From positions 1,550,001 through 1,614,000 of the forward strand of contig NZ_CP136995.1 in assembly GCF_033110285.1 (NCBI RefSeq): 64,000 bases of DNA, written 5' to 3'. Position 1 is the stretch's first letter, and each line of letters starts with the position of its first letter. Below are positions 8,087 through 16,809 of this stretch, piece by piece. The stretch comes from Ottowia sp. SB7-C50 (GTDB lineage Bacteria; Pseudomonadota; Gammaproteobacteria; Burkholderiales; Burkholderiaceae_C). Made by a program: the position numbers and the translations under genes. A model generated the notes under the pieces. It saw nothing but the letters and a program-made list of their open reading frames with translations, made no database searches and was not told the origin of the DNA.

Positions 8087-9287
8087 ATGATTGCTCCTCT
8101 GACCCTCGAATCGCATGCGCCTGCAAGCCTGCTGCAGACGATGCAGGCCGTGGCGCCAGAGTTCGTTGTGATCCGGCACGATCTGCATGCCCATCCCGAG
8201 TTGGCCTTCGAAGAGCGCCGCACGAGTGACCTCGTCGCGGATCGCCTGGCCGCCTGGGGCTACGACGTGCACCGTGGTCTGGGCGGCACGGGCGTGGTGG
8301 GGGCCTTGCGCAAGGGGGGAGGGCGTGCGCACGCTCGGCATACGGGCCGACATGGACGCGCTGCCCATTGTCGAAAAGACCGGCTTGCCCTACGCCAGCC
8401 GCTACAGCGGCAAGATGCACGCTTGCGGGCACGATGGCCACACGGCCATCCTGTTGTGCGCGGCGCGTTTTCTGGCCGAGTCGGTGCCGTTCAACGGCAC
8501 CTTGCACCTCATCTTTCAACCGGCAGAGGAAAACGAGGGCGGCGCCTTGCGCATGGTGGACGAAGGCCTGTTCACGCGGTTTCCGTGCGACGAAATCTAT
8601 GCGCTGCACAACTCGCCCGGTTTGCCGGTAGGCCAGTTCGCCATCAACCCGGGTCCGCTGCTGGCGTCGTTCGACCGCGCCACGGTGACCTTGCGTGGCA
8701 AGGGTGCCCATGGGGCCATGCCGCACCACGGCATCGACCCAATGCAGTGCGCCGCCAGCATCACCTTGGGCTTGCAGTCCATCGTGTCGCGCGAGGTCGA
8801 CGCGCTCAAGTCGGCAGTGATCACCGTCGGGTCGATCCAGGCCGGCGAGGCCTTCAACGTGGTGCCCGAAAGCGCGCAGCTCAAGATTGGCGTGCGCACG
8901 CTCGACGCGGCGGTGCGCACGCGAGTCGAGCAGCGCATCCGCGAGTTCATTGCCGCGCAGGCGCAAAGTTATCAGCTGCAGGCAGAAGTGCTTTACGAGC
9001 GCAAGTACCCGGTGCTGGTCAACCACCCGGCGCAGACCGACGTGTTGCGGCAGGTGGCCACGCGCCTGGTCGGCGCAGACAACGTGGTCGAGCGCCCACC
9101 GGTGATGGGCAGCGAAGACTTTGCCTACATGCTGGAACACCGGCCGGGGGCTTATGTCCGCCTGGGCAACGGCACCGGCGAGGACGGGGGATGCCACGTG
9201 CACAACCCCTTGTACGACTTCAACGACAAGGCCTTGCCGCTGGGCGCGGCGCTGTGGGTGCTCTTGGCCCAAAGCCGCCTTGTCTGA
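8087..9287 (+). CDS. M20 family metallo-amidohydrolase (hippurate hydrolase-like), frameshifted as printed
   Basis: About 399 residues after repair. The first part reads in one frame through RHDLHAHPELAFEERRTSDLV and GALRKG; the second part reads in another from VRTLGIRADMDALPIVEKTG onward, through HACGHDGHTAILL, FQPAEENEGGAL (zinc ligands), the lid-domain GKGAHGAMPHHGIDP and MGSEDFAYML. The break falls in a run of six G at 8314-8319; five G join the two frames exactly. Known role: cytoplasmic hydrolysis of N-acyl amino acids, hippurate or similar amides. It is followed after 24 bp by a Bug receptor and is the paralogue of the M20 gene at 29401-30627, which also sits beside a Bug gene. The first ATG at 8057 is possible but 8087 fits the family N-terminus better. 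Confidence 0.82.
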
Positions 9288-9311
9288 ACCATTCAACCAG
9301 AGGAGACACAC

Positions 9312-10313
9312 ATGAGCGCTTTCACACGCCGCCATTTCCTGCAATCCGCGGGCGGCGCCTGCACCCTGGCCGCATTGCCTGCATGGGCCAACGATGGTTT
9401 TCCCGCCAAGCCGCTGACCTTGGTGGTGCCTTACCCGGCCGGCGGAGCCAGCGACGCGTCCGCGCGCATCTTTGCCGAATCCTTCACGCAGAGCCTGAAG
9501 CAGCAGGTCATCGTCGAAAACTACGGCGGCGGCACCGGGCTGATCGGCGCCAACAAGGTGCTGAGCTCTCCCGCGGACGGCTACACCTTTTTGCACGGCT
9601 CTCCCAACGAGGTCGTTCTGCCGCCCATGCTCAACCCCGCAGCGCGCTACCGGCCAGCGGACTTTGTCTACTCGGCCCCCATCGCGACGGCGTCCATTGT
9701 GCTGCTGGTGCGCAACGGGATCTCGGTGTCGACCATGGACGAATTCCTGGATTACGCCCGGCAGCAGAGGGGCAAGCCATTGACTTACGCCACGGTCGGC
9801 GTCGATTCGCTTTATCACCTGATGGGCGATGGGCTGGCGGCGCGGCTCAGCCTGCCTTTCCTGCACGTGCCCTACAAAGGCGCGGCGCCCGCACTGCAGG
9901 ACTTGGCCGGCGGGCAAGTGGACTTTGGCATCCTGCCGTATCAGAACAGCTACGACGGCATGCAGGAGCAAGGTCGGTTGAAGATCGTTTCCAGCTTCTC
10001 GAAGGACATGGCGCCTGGCCTCAAGCACATTGCACCCATTACCCAGAGCAAACAGATTCCCGACTTCGTACACGAGATCGGCGGCGGCTACTTCATGCGC
10101 AAGGGCACGCCGGCCGACCGCGTGGCTGTGCTGCGCAAGGCCATCGGCGAGGCGGTGTCGCGGCCCGACATCCGCGGCCGTCTTGAAGCGGAAGGCCGCA
10201 AAGTGGCCCAACCCATGGAAACCCAGGCTCAGGCGGACGCGGCGTTCAAGGAGATGGTTGACCGCATCGCCAACTTGCTGAAATTGATGGGGCGCAAGAA
10301 CCTCGCGGCTTGA
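9312..10313 (+). CDS. Tripartite tricarboxylate transporter (Bug/TctC) substrate receptor
   Basis: 333 residues with a Tat-like N-terminus (RRHFLQ then a hydrophobic stretch and PAWA cleavage region), so a periplasmic binding protein. Seen: PLTLVVPYPAGGASD, the Bug carboxylate-binding loop, and LHVPYKGAAPALQDLAGGQVDF, the second family signature. It belongs to a subfamily marked by GSPNEVVL, YATVGVDSLYHLMG and EIGGGYF, shared with the receptor at 30638-31630. AGAGGAGA-type ribosome-binding site 8-12 bases upstream of the ATG. Cotranscribed with the M20 gene, so the ligand is probably an acyl-amino acid or other amide carboxylate. No tctA/tctB genes are in the window. Confidence 0.9.
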   Translation: MSAFTRRHFLQSAGGACTLAALPAWANDGFPAKPLTLVVPYPAGGASDASARIFAESFTQSLKQQVIVENYGGGTGLIGANKVLSSPADGYTFLHGSPNEVVLPPMLNPAARYRPADFVYSAPIATASIVLLVRNGISVSTMDEFLDYARQQRGKPLTYATVGVDSLYHLMGDGLAARLSLPFLHVPYKGAAPALQDLAGGQVDFGILPYQNSYDGMQEQGRLKIVSSFSKDMAPGLKHIAPITQSKQIPDFVHEIGGGYFMRKGTPADRVAVLRKAIGEAVSRPDIRGRLEAEGRKVAQPMETQAQADAAFKEMVDRIANLLKLMGRKNLAA

Positions 10314-10352
10314 ATATTCAGGGCCAGCTCGCGCAGAAATGACTTCGGTTGT

Positions 10353-10415
10353 GCTATTAAAATAATAGCTTTAGACGCTTCATAAACAAGCGCTGCAGGC
10401 CTATTTCTTTCAAAA
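10353..10415 (+). repeat. ATAGC two-hairpin repeat, intergenic copy
   Basis: Contains GCTATTAAAATAATAGC, an A/T-rich palindrome, followed by an AAGCGCTGCAGGCC tail. It is one of about 14 related copies in the window (name is mine). It lies between convergent genes, 40 bp after the Bug stop. Confidence 0.7.
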
Positions 10416-10420
10416 TTTAT

Positions 10421-10446
10421 GGGTGGCGGAGCGTATCGCGCCACCC
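10421..10446. terminator. Hairpin between convergent genes, possible bidirectional terminator
   Basis: GGGTGGCG (10421-10428) pairs exactly with CGCCACCC (10439-10446) around a ten-base loop. On the minus strand it is followed by an A/T-rich stretch; on the plus strand there is no T run. It is the only strong stem in the 199-bp gap between the convergent Bug and CoA ligase genes. Confidence 0.45.
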
Positions 10447-10512
10447 GGTCAGGCCAGAGATCGGCCTAACGGCGCCGCTTGGAATGGCCGCTGGCGCGGA
10501 CGCCTTGTTTGA

Positions 10513-12024
10513 TCAAAGCGCTGCGGCAATGGTCTGCAGTTGACGCTTCAGCACCTTGCCGTTGTGGCTGGTGGGCAGTTCGGTCACAACGACGAACCGG
10601 CTGGGTCGCTTGTACGCCGCAAGCTGGTCGCGCAGTCGCTCACGTGCAGCCTCTTCGTCGAAGGTGGCACCAGACGTCAGTTCGATAAACGCGATGATTT
10701 CCTCGTTGCCGTCCTGCTCGGGGCGACCTACGACAGCGCTGCGCTGCACGCCGGGCAGGTGGTTGAGCGCCAATTCGACCTCGGCCGGATAAACATTGAA
10801 GCCGGACCGGATGATCATTTCCTTCAGCCGCCCGACGACGAACAGCGCGCCGTCCGCATGCAGTTCGCCCAGATCGCCGCTGGCGTACCAGCCGCCGTCG
10901 CGCATCACGGCGTGGGTAGCCGGTGCATCGCGGAAGTAGCCACGCATCAGCCCGCGCCCCCGCAGCCACAGCTCGCCGCGTTCACCGGCGGCCAGTGGCT
11001 GGCCAGTGACGGGATCCGTGACCTGCACGTCAGCGCCATCGACCACGTAGCCGGCGCTGGTGTCGCCGCGCTGCTCGCCCAGGCGGGTGAGATGGACCGA
11101 GCCTGCGTATTCCGACAGTCCGTAACCGTGGTGAAGCGTCTGGCCGAAAGCGGTTTCGGCGCGATGTTTGAGCGTAAGGTCCAGCGGGCCCGCGCCGGTG
11201 TAGAGATAACGCAGCGACGGCGCTGTGGGATGGGTAATGCCCTTTTCATGCAGGTGGGCGAGCAGCCGCGAAAACAGCGCCGGCGGACCCTGCAACTGCG
11301 TCACGCCATGGTGCGCCAGCGCGTCCAGCAGGTCTGACGGGTCGAACTGGGGCCGCAGTACCAGCTGCGCACCCGCGTGCAATGAGGCCAGCAGTACCGT
11401 GCCCAGGCCGAAGATGTGCGTCATCGGCACGAAGGCATAAGAGCGATCATCCGGCGCGAGTGCGCGGGACTCGGCCGACACGCGCGCGAAGTGCGCCAGT
11501 GCATCGTGCGTCACCATCACGCCCTTGGGCGTACCCGTGGTGCCGGACGTGAAGATAAGCGCTGCCACCTCGTCTCTGAGGGGCAACGGTTCGACCGTGG
11601 CATCTTCGCGAACCCCGCTGTGCTGCATGCCTGGCAGCACACTGGCCACGGCCGCATGGCGTGCGCCATGTGCGGCCGCGCTGACTGAACTGCCTGCCGT
11701 GAAGTAAAGCACACGTGCGTCGGCCATGGCAGCGAAGGCGTCGACTTCGGCAGGCGCCATGCGCGCGTTGACGCCGCACGACCAGGCGCCGACGCGGCTG
11801 CACGCCAGGATCAGCGCCGCGTGCTCGGGACAGTTTTCGGCCACCACCAAGACCCGATCGCCGGGCCGCACGGCGAGCGCTCGCAGCTCTGCCTCGGCCG
11901 CGTCGGTTAGTGCACCCAGGTCGGCAAACGTCAGGCTGGGCTGGCCATGCTGCAGGTGAATGAAAGGACGGTCGGGGGATTCCTGCAGCCAGCGTTGCAG
12001 CAGCTGGTGAATGCGTTGCGCCAT
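10513..12024 (-). CDS. AMP-dependent acyl-CoA ligase (class I adenylate-forming)
   Basis: 503 residues. Seen: ALIFTSGTTGTPKGVMVTHDAL (P-loop motif near residue 150), GYGLSEYAGS (A5), WYASGDLGELHADGALFVVGR (A7/A8 hinge) and the C-terminal SHNGKVLKRQL, where the catalytic lysine lies. It activates a carboxylic acid to its CoA thioester in the cytoplasm. ATG 12024 lies eight bp after the upstream Bug stop, and the SDR gene is further upstream, so SDR, receptor and ligase look like one leftward unit: import, activation and a dehydrogenase step for one carboxylate. The long open frame upstream of 12024 belongs to a shadow of the receptor gene. Substrate unknown; short or aromatic acids are typical for this length. 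Confidence 0.88.
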   Translation of the reverse strand: MAQRIHQLLQRWLQESPDRPFIHLQHGQPSLTFADLGALTDAAEAELRALAVRPGDRVLVVAENCPEHAALILACSRVGAWSCGVNARMAPAEVDAFAAMADARVLYFTAGSSVSAAAHGARHAAVASVLPGMQHSGVREDATVEPLPLRDEVAALIFTSGTTGTPKGVMVTHDALAHFARVSAESRALAPDDRSYAFVPMTHIFGLGTVLLASLHAGAQLVLRPQFDPSDLLDALAHHGVTQLQGPPALFSRLLAHLHEKGITHPTAPSLRYLYTGAGPLDLTLKHRAETAFGQTLHHGYGLSEYAGSVHLTRLGEQRGDTSAGYVVDGADVQVTDPVTGQPLAAGERGELWLRGRGLMRGYFRDAPATHAVMRDGGWYASGDLGELHADGALFVVGRLKEMIIRSGFNVYPAEVELALNHLPGVQRSAVVGRPEQDGNEEIIAFIELTSGATFDEEAARERLRDQLAAYKRPSRFVVVTELPTSHNGKVLKRQLQTIAAAL

Positions 12025-12032
12025 GGGCCTGT

Positions 12033-13011
12033 TCAGTCGACCACGATGCCCTGCGTCACGCTGGCCCACATGGTGCGCTCCTTGGCGGCGCGGTCGGCCA
12101 GTTTTTGCGGACTGCCCGTCCACTCGTCGTAGCCCAATTCCTTGAAGCGTTTCTTCAGCTCTGGCTGCTCGAGCGCCGAATTCACTGCCTTGTTGAGCCG
12201 CGCCACCAGTTCGGTTGGCATGCCCTTGGGGCCATAGATGCCGTACCAGCCCCCGACGTCGAAGCCATTGAGGCCTTCGATGCCGGATTCCGCGAAGGTG
12301 GGGACGTCGGGCAGCGACGCATTTCGCTGAGGCGATGTGACGGCGATGGCGCGCACCTTGCCCGCCTGGATGTAGGCGCTGGCTGTGCTGATGATGTCCA
12401 GCATCATGTTCAGCTGCCCGCCGATCACGTCGGTCATGGCCGGGGCGTTGCCCTTGTAGGGAATGTGGTTCATCTCGATGCCGCTGCGGCGCGCGAACAG
12501 CAGAGCCCCCCAGGTGGTTGGAGCCGCCCACGCCCGCCGACCCATACGCCAGCTTGCCGGGTTGGGCCTTGGCGCGGGCCACCAGTTCCTGCGTGGTGCG
12601 ATAGGGCTCGTTGTTGTTCACCACCAGCACGTTGTAGTAGCTGAGGATGGGCGCCACGGGCGTGAGGTCGCGTGCCGGGTCGAACGGCATCTTGCTCATC
12701 ACGTTGGGGCTGATGGTGATGGTGGGGCTGGCGGCAAACCACAGCGTGAGGCCGTCGGGCTTGGCCCGCGCGACCTCATTGCCGGCCAGCGTGGCGTTGG
12801 CGCCGGTCTTGTTTTCCACGACGACGGAACTGCCAAGCTCCTTGGCCAGGGCAGGGGCGAACAGTCGCGCACCCTGGTCGACTGGCCCGCCCGCGGAATA
12901 GCCCACGAGCAGGCGGACGGTCGGCACGCCCTGTGCGGCTGCGGGCTGCGCGACGAGCCCCGTGGCGATCAAGGCCATGGCCCATAGGGTATGGCGGCGG
13001 TACCTTTGCAT
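12033..13011 (-). CDS. Bug/TctC-type substrate receptor, frameshifted as printed
   Basis: About 325 residues after repair. The N-terminal part, from ATG 13011 with AAGGAGAG seven bases upstream, has a signal peptide ending PAAAQG and the Bug loop VRLLVGYSAGGPVDQGARL; it then runs to GSAGVGGSNHLGG. The C-terminal part continues in another frame from ALLFARRSGIEMNHIPYKGNAP to the stop at 12033. The break is in a run of six C at 12506-12511; five restore one frame. Periplasmic receptor of a tripartite tricarboxylate transporter. It lies between an SDR and a CoA ligase. More canonical than the GYF-type receptors at 9312 and 30638. Confidence 0.82.
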
Positions 13012-13160
13012 GACGCTCTCCTTCACATTCAATGGGGGAAATGCCAGCGCCAGCGACCGGCGCGCTTGCCAAGCGTAGGCCCAGCCTCTCATGCGGGGAA
13101 TTTGCATTTGCCTAAGCCCGGGTTTCTGCCTAGGAACAGGACTGACCGGATTCTCGACTG

Positions 13161-14078
13161 TCAGACGGGGTCCCACGAGAAGACGTCGGCCGATCGATCC
13201 ATGGGCACGAAGGACGCGCTGAGCGCCGGGATCCCGTGTTCGGCCAGCGACGCGGGTGTCCAGCCTTCGCTGCGGTGCACCGATCGCAGCGGGCGCGGCT
13301 GGCTCATGAGGAAGATCTCGTTGTTGCGCACCGCGAAAACTTGGCCATTGACCTCGCGCGCCGCGTCCGACAGCAGGTACACCGCCAGCGGCGCAATCTT
13401 GTTCGGTGTCATCTGCTGGATCTTGGCGACACGCGCCTGCTGCTCGGGCGTGTCGGTGGGAATCGACCCGATCATGCGGCTCCAGGCGAAGGGTGCGATG
13501 CAGTTGGACCGCACCTGGAACTTCTGCATGTCGAGCGCAATGCTCTTGGACAGGGCCACCAGCCCCAGCTTGGCAGCGCTGTAGTTGGCCTGGCCAAAGT
13601 TGCCGATCAGGCCGGACGTGGACGTCATGTGCACGAAGGCACCGCTTTCCTGCTCCTTGAAATGGTTGGCGGCCGCGCGGCTGACGTAGTAGCTGCCATA
13701 CAGATGCACCTTGACCACCGCATCCCATTCATCCTGGCTCATCTTGTGGAAGAAGCGGTCGCGCAGGATGCCGGCGTTGTTGACCACCCCATCGATGCGG
13801 CCAAAATGATCCAGCGCGCATTGCACGATGCGCGCTGCGCTGGCGGCGTCGGCCACGCTGTCGGTATTGGCGGCCGCCTGGCCGCCCGCCGCGCGAATTT
13901 CGTCAACCACCTGACTGGCCGGGCCGCTGTCCGTGCCCTCGCCGGTGGTGGAAGTGCCGATGTCGTTGACCATCACCCGGGCGCCTTCGGCGGCCAGCGC
14001 CAAAGCCATGTCGCGCCCGATGCCCCCGCCAGCGCCGGTGACCACGATCACCTTGTCCTGCAACATCTTGTCTGCCAT
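13161..14078 (-). CDS. Short-chain dehydrogenase/reductase (SDR) family oxidoreductase
   Basis: 305 residues from ATG 14078. Seen: Rossmann motif VVTGAGGGIGRDMALALA, NNAGILRD, catalytic serine in STSGLIGN and Tyr/Lys in NYSAAKLG, i.e. a complete classical SDR catalytic set. The extra C-terminal 50 residues after VNGQVFAVRNNEIFLMSQPRP resemble the bacterial hydroxyacyl-CoA dehydrogenases related to peroxisomal MFE-2. First gene of a leftward group with a Bug receptor (149-bp gap) and a CoA ligase, so a 3-hydroxyacyl-CoA dehydrogenase role fits. The upstream extension of the frame to 14264 lacks family similarity and was not used. Confidence 0.87.
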   Translation of the reverse strand: MADKMLQDKVIVVTGAGGGIGRDMALALAAEGARVMVNDIGTSTTGEGTDSGPASQVVDEIRAAGGQAAANTDSVADAASAARIVQCALDHFGRIDGVVNNAGILRDRFFHKMSQDEWDAVVKVHLYGSYYVSRAAANHFKEQESGAFVHMTSTSGLIGNFGQANYSAAKLGLVALSKSIALDMQKFQVRSNCIAPFAWSRMIGSIPTDTPEQQARVAKIQQMTPNKIAPLAVYLLSDAAREVNGQVFAVRNNEIFLMSQPRPLRSVHRSEGWTPASLAEHGIPALSASFVPMDRSADVFSWDPV

Positions 14079-14395
14079 GTTTGTCTTTCTTGAGTCTCCA
14101 TGAGGAGCGTCGGGCAAGGATGGCAGGAAAGCCTTGACTGCGCCATTTGCCGTTGCAAAGGGCCGGCTTCGGCTACCGAAAACACGCCCTTCAAACCCCA
14201 TGAAGGGATGCTTCCACAAAGGCGGATTGCGCGGCGGGCGTTCTGGTACGAGCATAGGGGGCATGCCAGCTTGCCTGCGTGTCGTCGGACTTCGAGGACG
14301 CGGCGCCAGCCGGCCAGTTCGTCTGCTGCAATAGGTATAGCTAGAAAGGCTTGCAGTGCAAGCGCTGGAGGCACGAAACCCTGAGATTCACCGAG
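14079..14395. other. 317-bp divergent intergenic region
   Basis: Separates the leftward SDR operon from the rightward acyl-CoA dehydrogenase operon. No coding signal is convincing. It must hold two divergent promoters; I could not assign clear -35/-10 pairs. The only structured site is the palindrome at 14349-14363. Confidence 0.6.
14349..14363. promoter_or_regulatory. Palindrome GCTTGCA-N-TGCAAGC upstream of acyl-CoA dehydrogenase operon
   Basis: Seven-base arms are exact inverted complements around one base, 32 bp before ATG 14396. Position suits an operator or promoter-proximal site for the rightward operon. No regulator gene is adjacent, so the binding protein is unknown. Confidence 0.4.
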
Positions 14396-15562
14396 ATGAT
14401 CGAACAAACCCAAAGCAACAACTACCCCGAGATCCGCGATGCCGTCCGCGACTTGTGCAAGGCGTTTCCGGACGAATACTTTCGCCAGGTGGACGAGCAG
14501 CGTGCTTATCCCGAGGCGTTCGTCGACGCGTTGACGCAGGCGGGCTGGATGGCGGCGCTGATTCCGCATGAATATGGCGGCTCGGGCCTGGGGCTGACCG
14601 AGGCGAGCGTGATCATGGAGGAGATCAACCGCTGCGGCGGCAATTCCGGTGCGTGCCATGGCCAGATGTACAACATGGGCACGCTGCTGCGCCACGGCTC
14701 GCCGGCGCAGAAGGAAAAGTACCTGCCCCGGATCGCGTCGGGCGAATGGCGCCTGCAATCCATGGGCGTGACCGAGCCGACCACCGGCACCGACACCACC
14801 AGGATCAAGACCAGCGCGGTCAAGAAGGACGGGCGCTACGTGGTCAACGGTCAGAAGGTGTGGATCAGCCGCGTGCAGCACAGCGACTGGATGATCCTGC
14901 TGGCGCGCACCACGCCGCTGGCCGAGGTGACAAGGAAGAGCGAGGGCATGTCGATCTTCATGGTGGACCTGCACGAGGCGCAGCAGAAGGGCCTGACGGT
15001 GCGCCCGATCCCCAACATGGTCAACCACGAGACCAACGAGCTGTTCTTCGAGAACCTGGAAATCCCCGAAGAAAACCTGATCGGCGAGGAGGGCAAGGGC
15101 TTCAAGTACATCCTGGATGGCCTGAACGCCGAGCGCACGCTGATCGCCGCCGAATGCATCGGTGACGGCTACTGGTTCATCGACCGCGTCACCGCCTACG
15201 TGAAGGACCGGCAGGTGTTCGGCCGCCCCATTGGCCAGAACCAGGGCGTGCAGTTTCCCATCGCCGACGCCTTCATCGAAGTCGAGGCCGCCAACCTGAT
15301 GCGCTGGAAGGCGTGTGAGCTGTTTGACGCGCACCAGCCCATGGGCGCGCAGGCCAACATGGCCAAGTACCTGGCGGCCAAGGCCAGCTGGGAAGCCGCC
15401 AATGCCTGCCTGCAGTTTCATGGCGGCTTCGGCTTTGCGTGCGAATACGACGTCGAGCGCAAGTTCCGCGAGACGCGGCTGTACCAGGTGGCGCCGATTT
15501 CCACCAACCTCATCTACTCGTACGTGGCCGAACATGTTCTTGGGCTGCCCCGCTCGTTCTGA
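14396..15562 (+). CDS. Acyl-CoA dehydrogenase
   Basis: 388 residues from ATG 14396; the frame is open further upstream but the N-terminus IEQTQSNNYPEIRDAVRDL starts the domain normally. Seen: SMGVTEPTTGTDTTRIKT, KVWISRVQHSDWMIL, a RQVFGRPIGQNQGVQFPIAD segment and QFHGGFGFACEYDVERKFRETRL. The usual FAD-binding serine/threonine region is present. It is the first gene of a rightward unit with a CaiB-type CoA transferase (stop and start separated by three bases), an MmgE/PrpD protein and a Bug receptor. Likely oxidises the CoA thioester made by the transferase. Substrate unknown; the neighbours suggest a branched di- or tricarboxylate. Confidence 0.88.
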   Translation: MIEQTQSNNYPEIRDAVRDLCKAFPDEYFRQVDEQRAYPEAFVDALTQAGWMAALIPHEYGGSGLGLTEASVIMEEINRCGGNSGACHGQMYNMGTLLRHGSPAQKEKYLPRIASGEWRLQSMGVTEPTTGTDTTRIKTSAVKKDGRYVVNGQKVWISRVQHSDWMILLARTTPLAEVTRKSEGMSIFMVDLHEAQQKGLTVRPIPNMVNHETNELFFENLEIPEENLIGEEGKGFKYILDGLNAERTLIAAECIGDGYWFIDRVTAYVKDRQVFGRPIGQNQGVQFPIADAFIEVEAANLMRWKACELFDAHQPMGAQANMAKYLAAKASWEAANACLQFHGGFGFACEYDVERKFRETRLYQVAPISTNLIYSYVAEHVLGLPRSF

Positions 15563-15565
15563 CGC

Positions 15566-16759
15566 ATGAACCCCCACACCCTCCGGCCGCTGGACGGCAT
15601 CACCGTCGTTTCACTCGAACACGCGGTCGCCGCGCCGTTCTGCACGCGCCAGCTGGCGGACTTGGGCGCGCGCGTCATCAAGGTGGAGCGCCCCGGCGGT
15701 GGCGACTTTGCGCGCGGCTACGACCAGCGTGTGAAGGGCCAGTCCTCGCATTTCACCTGGATCAACCGCAGCAAGGAAAGCCTGGCGCTGGACGTGAAGC
15801 AGCCCCGCGCCAAGGCGGCCCTGATGCAATTGCTGCAGACCGCCGACGTACTGGTGCAGAACCTGGCGCCCGGCGCGGCGGCGCGCATGGGGCTGTCTTA
15901 CGAGGCGCTCAAGCCGCACAACCCGCGCCTGATCGTGTGCGACATCTCCGGCTATGGCGCCGACGGGCCTTACCGCGACAAGAAGGCCTACGACCTGCTG
16001 ATCCAGAGCGAGGCGGGCTTCCTGTCCGTCACCGGCACGCCGGAGACACCTTCCAAGTCCGGCATTTCGGTGGCCGACATCGCCGCCGGCATGTACGCCT
16101 ACAGCAACGTCCTGTCAGCGCTGCTGCTGCGCGGGCGCACGGGCGAGGGCAGCCACATCGACGTGTCGATGCTGGAGGCCATGGGCGAGTGGATGGGCTA
16201 CCCGATGTACTACGCCTTCGACGGCGCGCCACCGCCGCCCCGCACCGGCGCTTCGCACGCCAGCATCTACCCGTATGGGCCGTTTCAGGCCGGCGATGGC
16301 GGCACGGTGATGCTGGGCCTGCAGAACGAGCGCGAGTGGAAGACGTTTTGCGACGCCGTGCTGCAGCGCCCCGACGTTGCCAGCGACCCGCGCTTTGAAA
16401 ACAACGCCCAGCGCAACCTCAACCGCGCGGCGCTGCAGGCCCTGATCCTGACGGTGTTTGCAGAACTCACGACGGCGCAACTGGTCGACCGGCTGGAGCA
16501 GGCGGGCATTGCCAACGCCCGCGTCAACGACATGGCCGGGCTGTGGGCGCACCCGCAGCTGGCGGCGCGCCAGCGTTGGCGCAGCGTCGGCACGCCGGCC
16601 GGTGACGTGCCCGCGCTGCTGCCGCCGGGTGCCAGCAGCGCCTTCGACTACCGCATGGACCCGGTGCCCGCCGTGGGCCAGCACACGGCCGCCATCCTGG
16701 CTGAGCTGGGCTGGAGCGCGGCGGACATCGATGCGCTGCAGTCGGCTGCGGCAGGTTGA
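15566..16759 (+). CDS. CaiB/BaiF (class III) CoA transferase
   Basis: 397 residues, normal for formyl-CoA/succinyl-CoA:carboxylate CoA transferases. Seen: N-terminal LDGITVVSLEHAVAAPFCTRQLADLGARVIKVERPGGGD in short conserved pieces, INRSKESLALD, SGYGADGPYRDKKAYDLLIQ with the candidate catalytic aspartate near residue 142, and GTPETPSKSGISVADIAAG. It moves CoA between carboxylates through an aspartyl-CoA anhydride. Three bases after the dehydrogenase stop, so coupled to it. With the MmgE/PrpD and Bug genes downstream this suggests activation of an imported dicarboxylate such as an itaconate- or citramalate-like acid; that is inference. Confidence 0.88.
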   Translation: MNPHTLRPLDGITVVSLEHAVAAPFCTRQLADLGARVIKVERPGGGDFARGYDQRVKGQSSHFTWINRSKESLALDVKQPRAKAALMQLLQTADVLVQNLAPGAAARMGLSYEALKPHNPRLIVCDISGYGADGPYRDKKAYDLLIQSEAGFLSVTGTPETPSKSGISVADIAAGMYAYSNVLSALLLRGRTGEGSHIDVSMLEAMGEWMGYPMYYAFDGAPPPPRTGASHASIYPYGPFQAGDGGTVMLGLQNEREWKTFCDAVLQRPDVASDPRFENNAQRNLNRAALQALILTVFAELTTAQLVDRLEQAGIANARVNDMAGLWAHPQLAARQRWRSVGTPAGDVPALLPPGASSAFDYRMDPVPAVGQHTAAILAELGWSAADIDALQSAAAG

Positions 16760-16806
16760 TATAAAAATCGTAGCAACAAACGCTTGTTCCACCAGCGGCG
16801 GAGGCC
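16757..16806 (+). repeat. ATAGC repeat, divergent copy supplying the MmgE/PrpD ribosome-binding site
   Basis: ATATAAAAATCGTAGCAAC followed by ACGCTTGTTCCACCAGCGGCGGAGGCC-like tail. The A/T-rich stem, the GCTT half-site and the GGCGGAGGCC end match the family, though more weakly than other copies. The GGAGG at its end is the only Shine-Dalgarno-like site for the TTG start at 16810. Confidence 0.5.
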
Positions 16807-16809
16807 ATC

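Noticed and set aside
10513..13728. A single 1071-codon minus-strand frame spanning receptor and CoA ligase
   Set aside because: It joins part of the SDR's antisense-like extension, the N-terminus of the receptor, a wrong-frame stretch and the CoA ligase. The true units are the frameshifted receptor and the ligase from ATG 12024.
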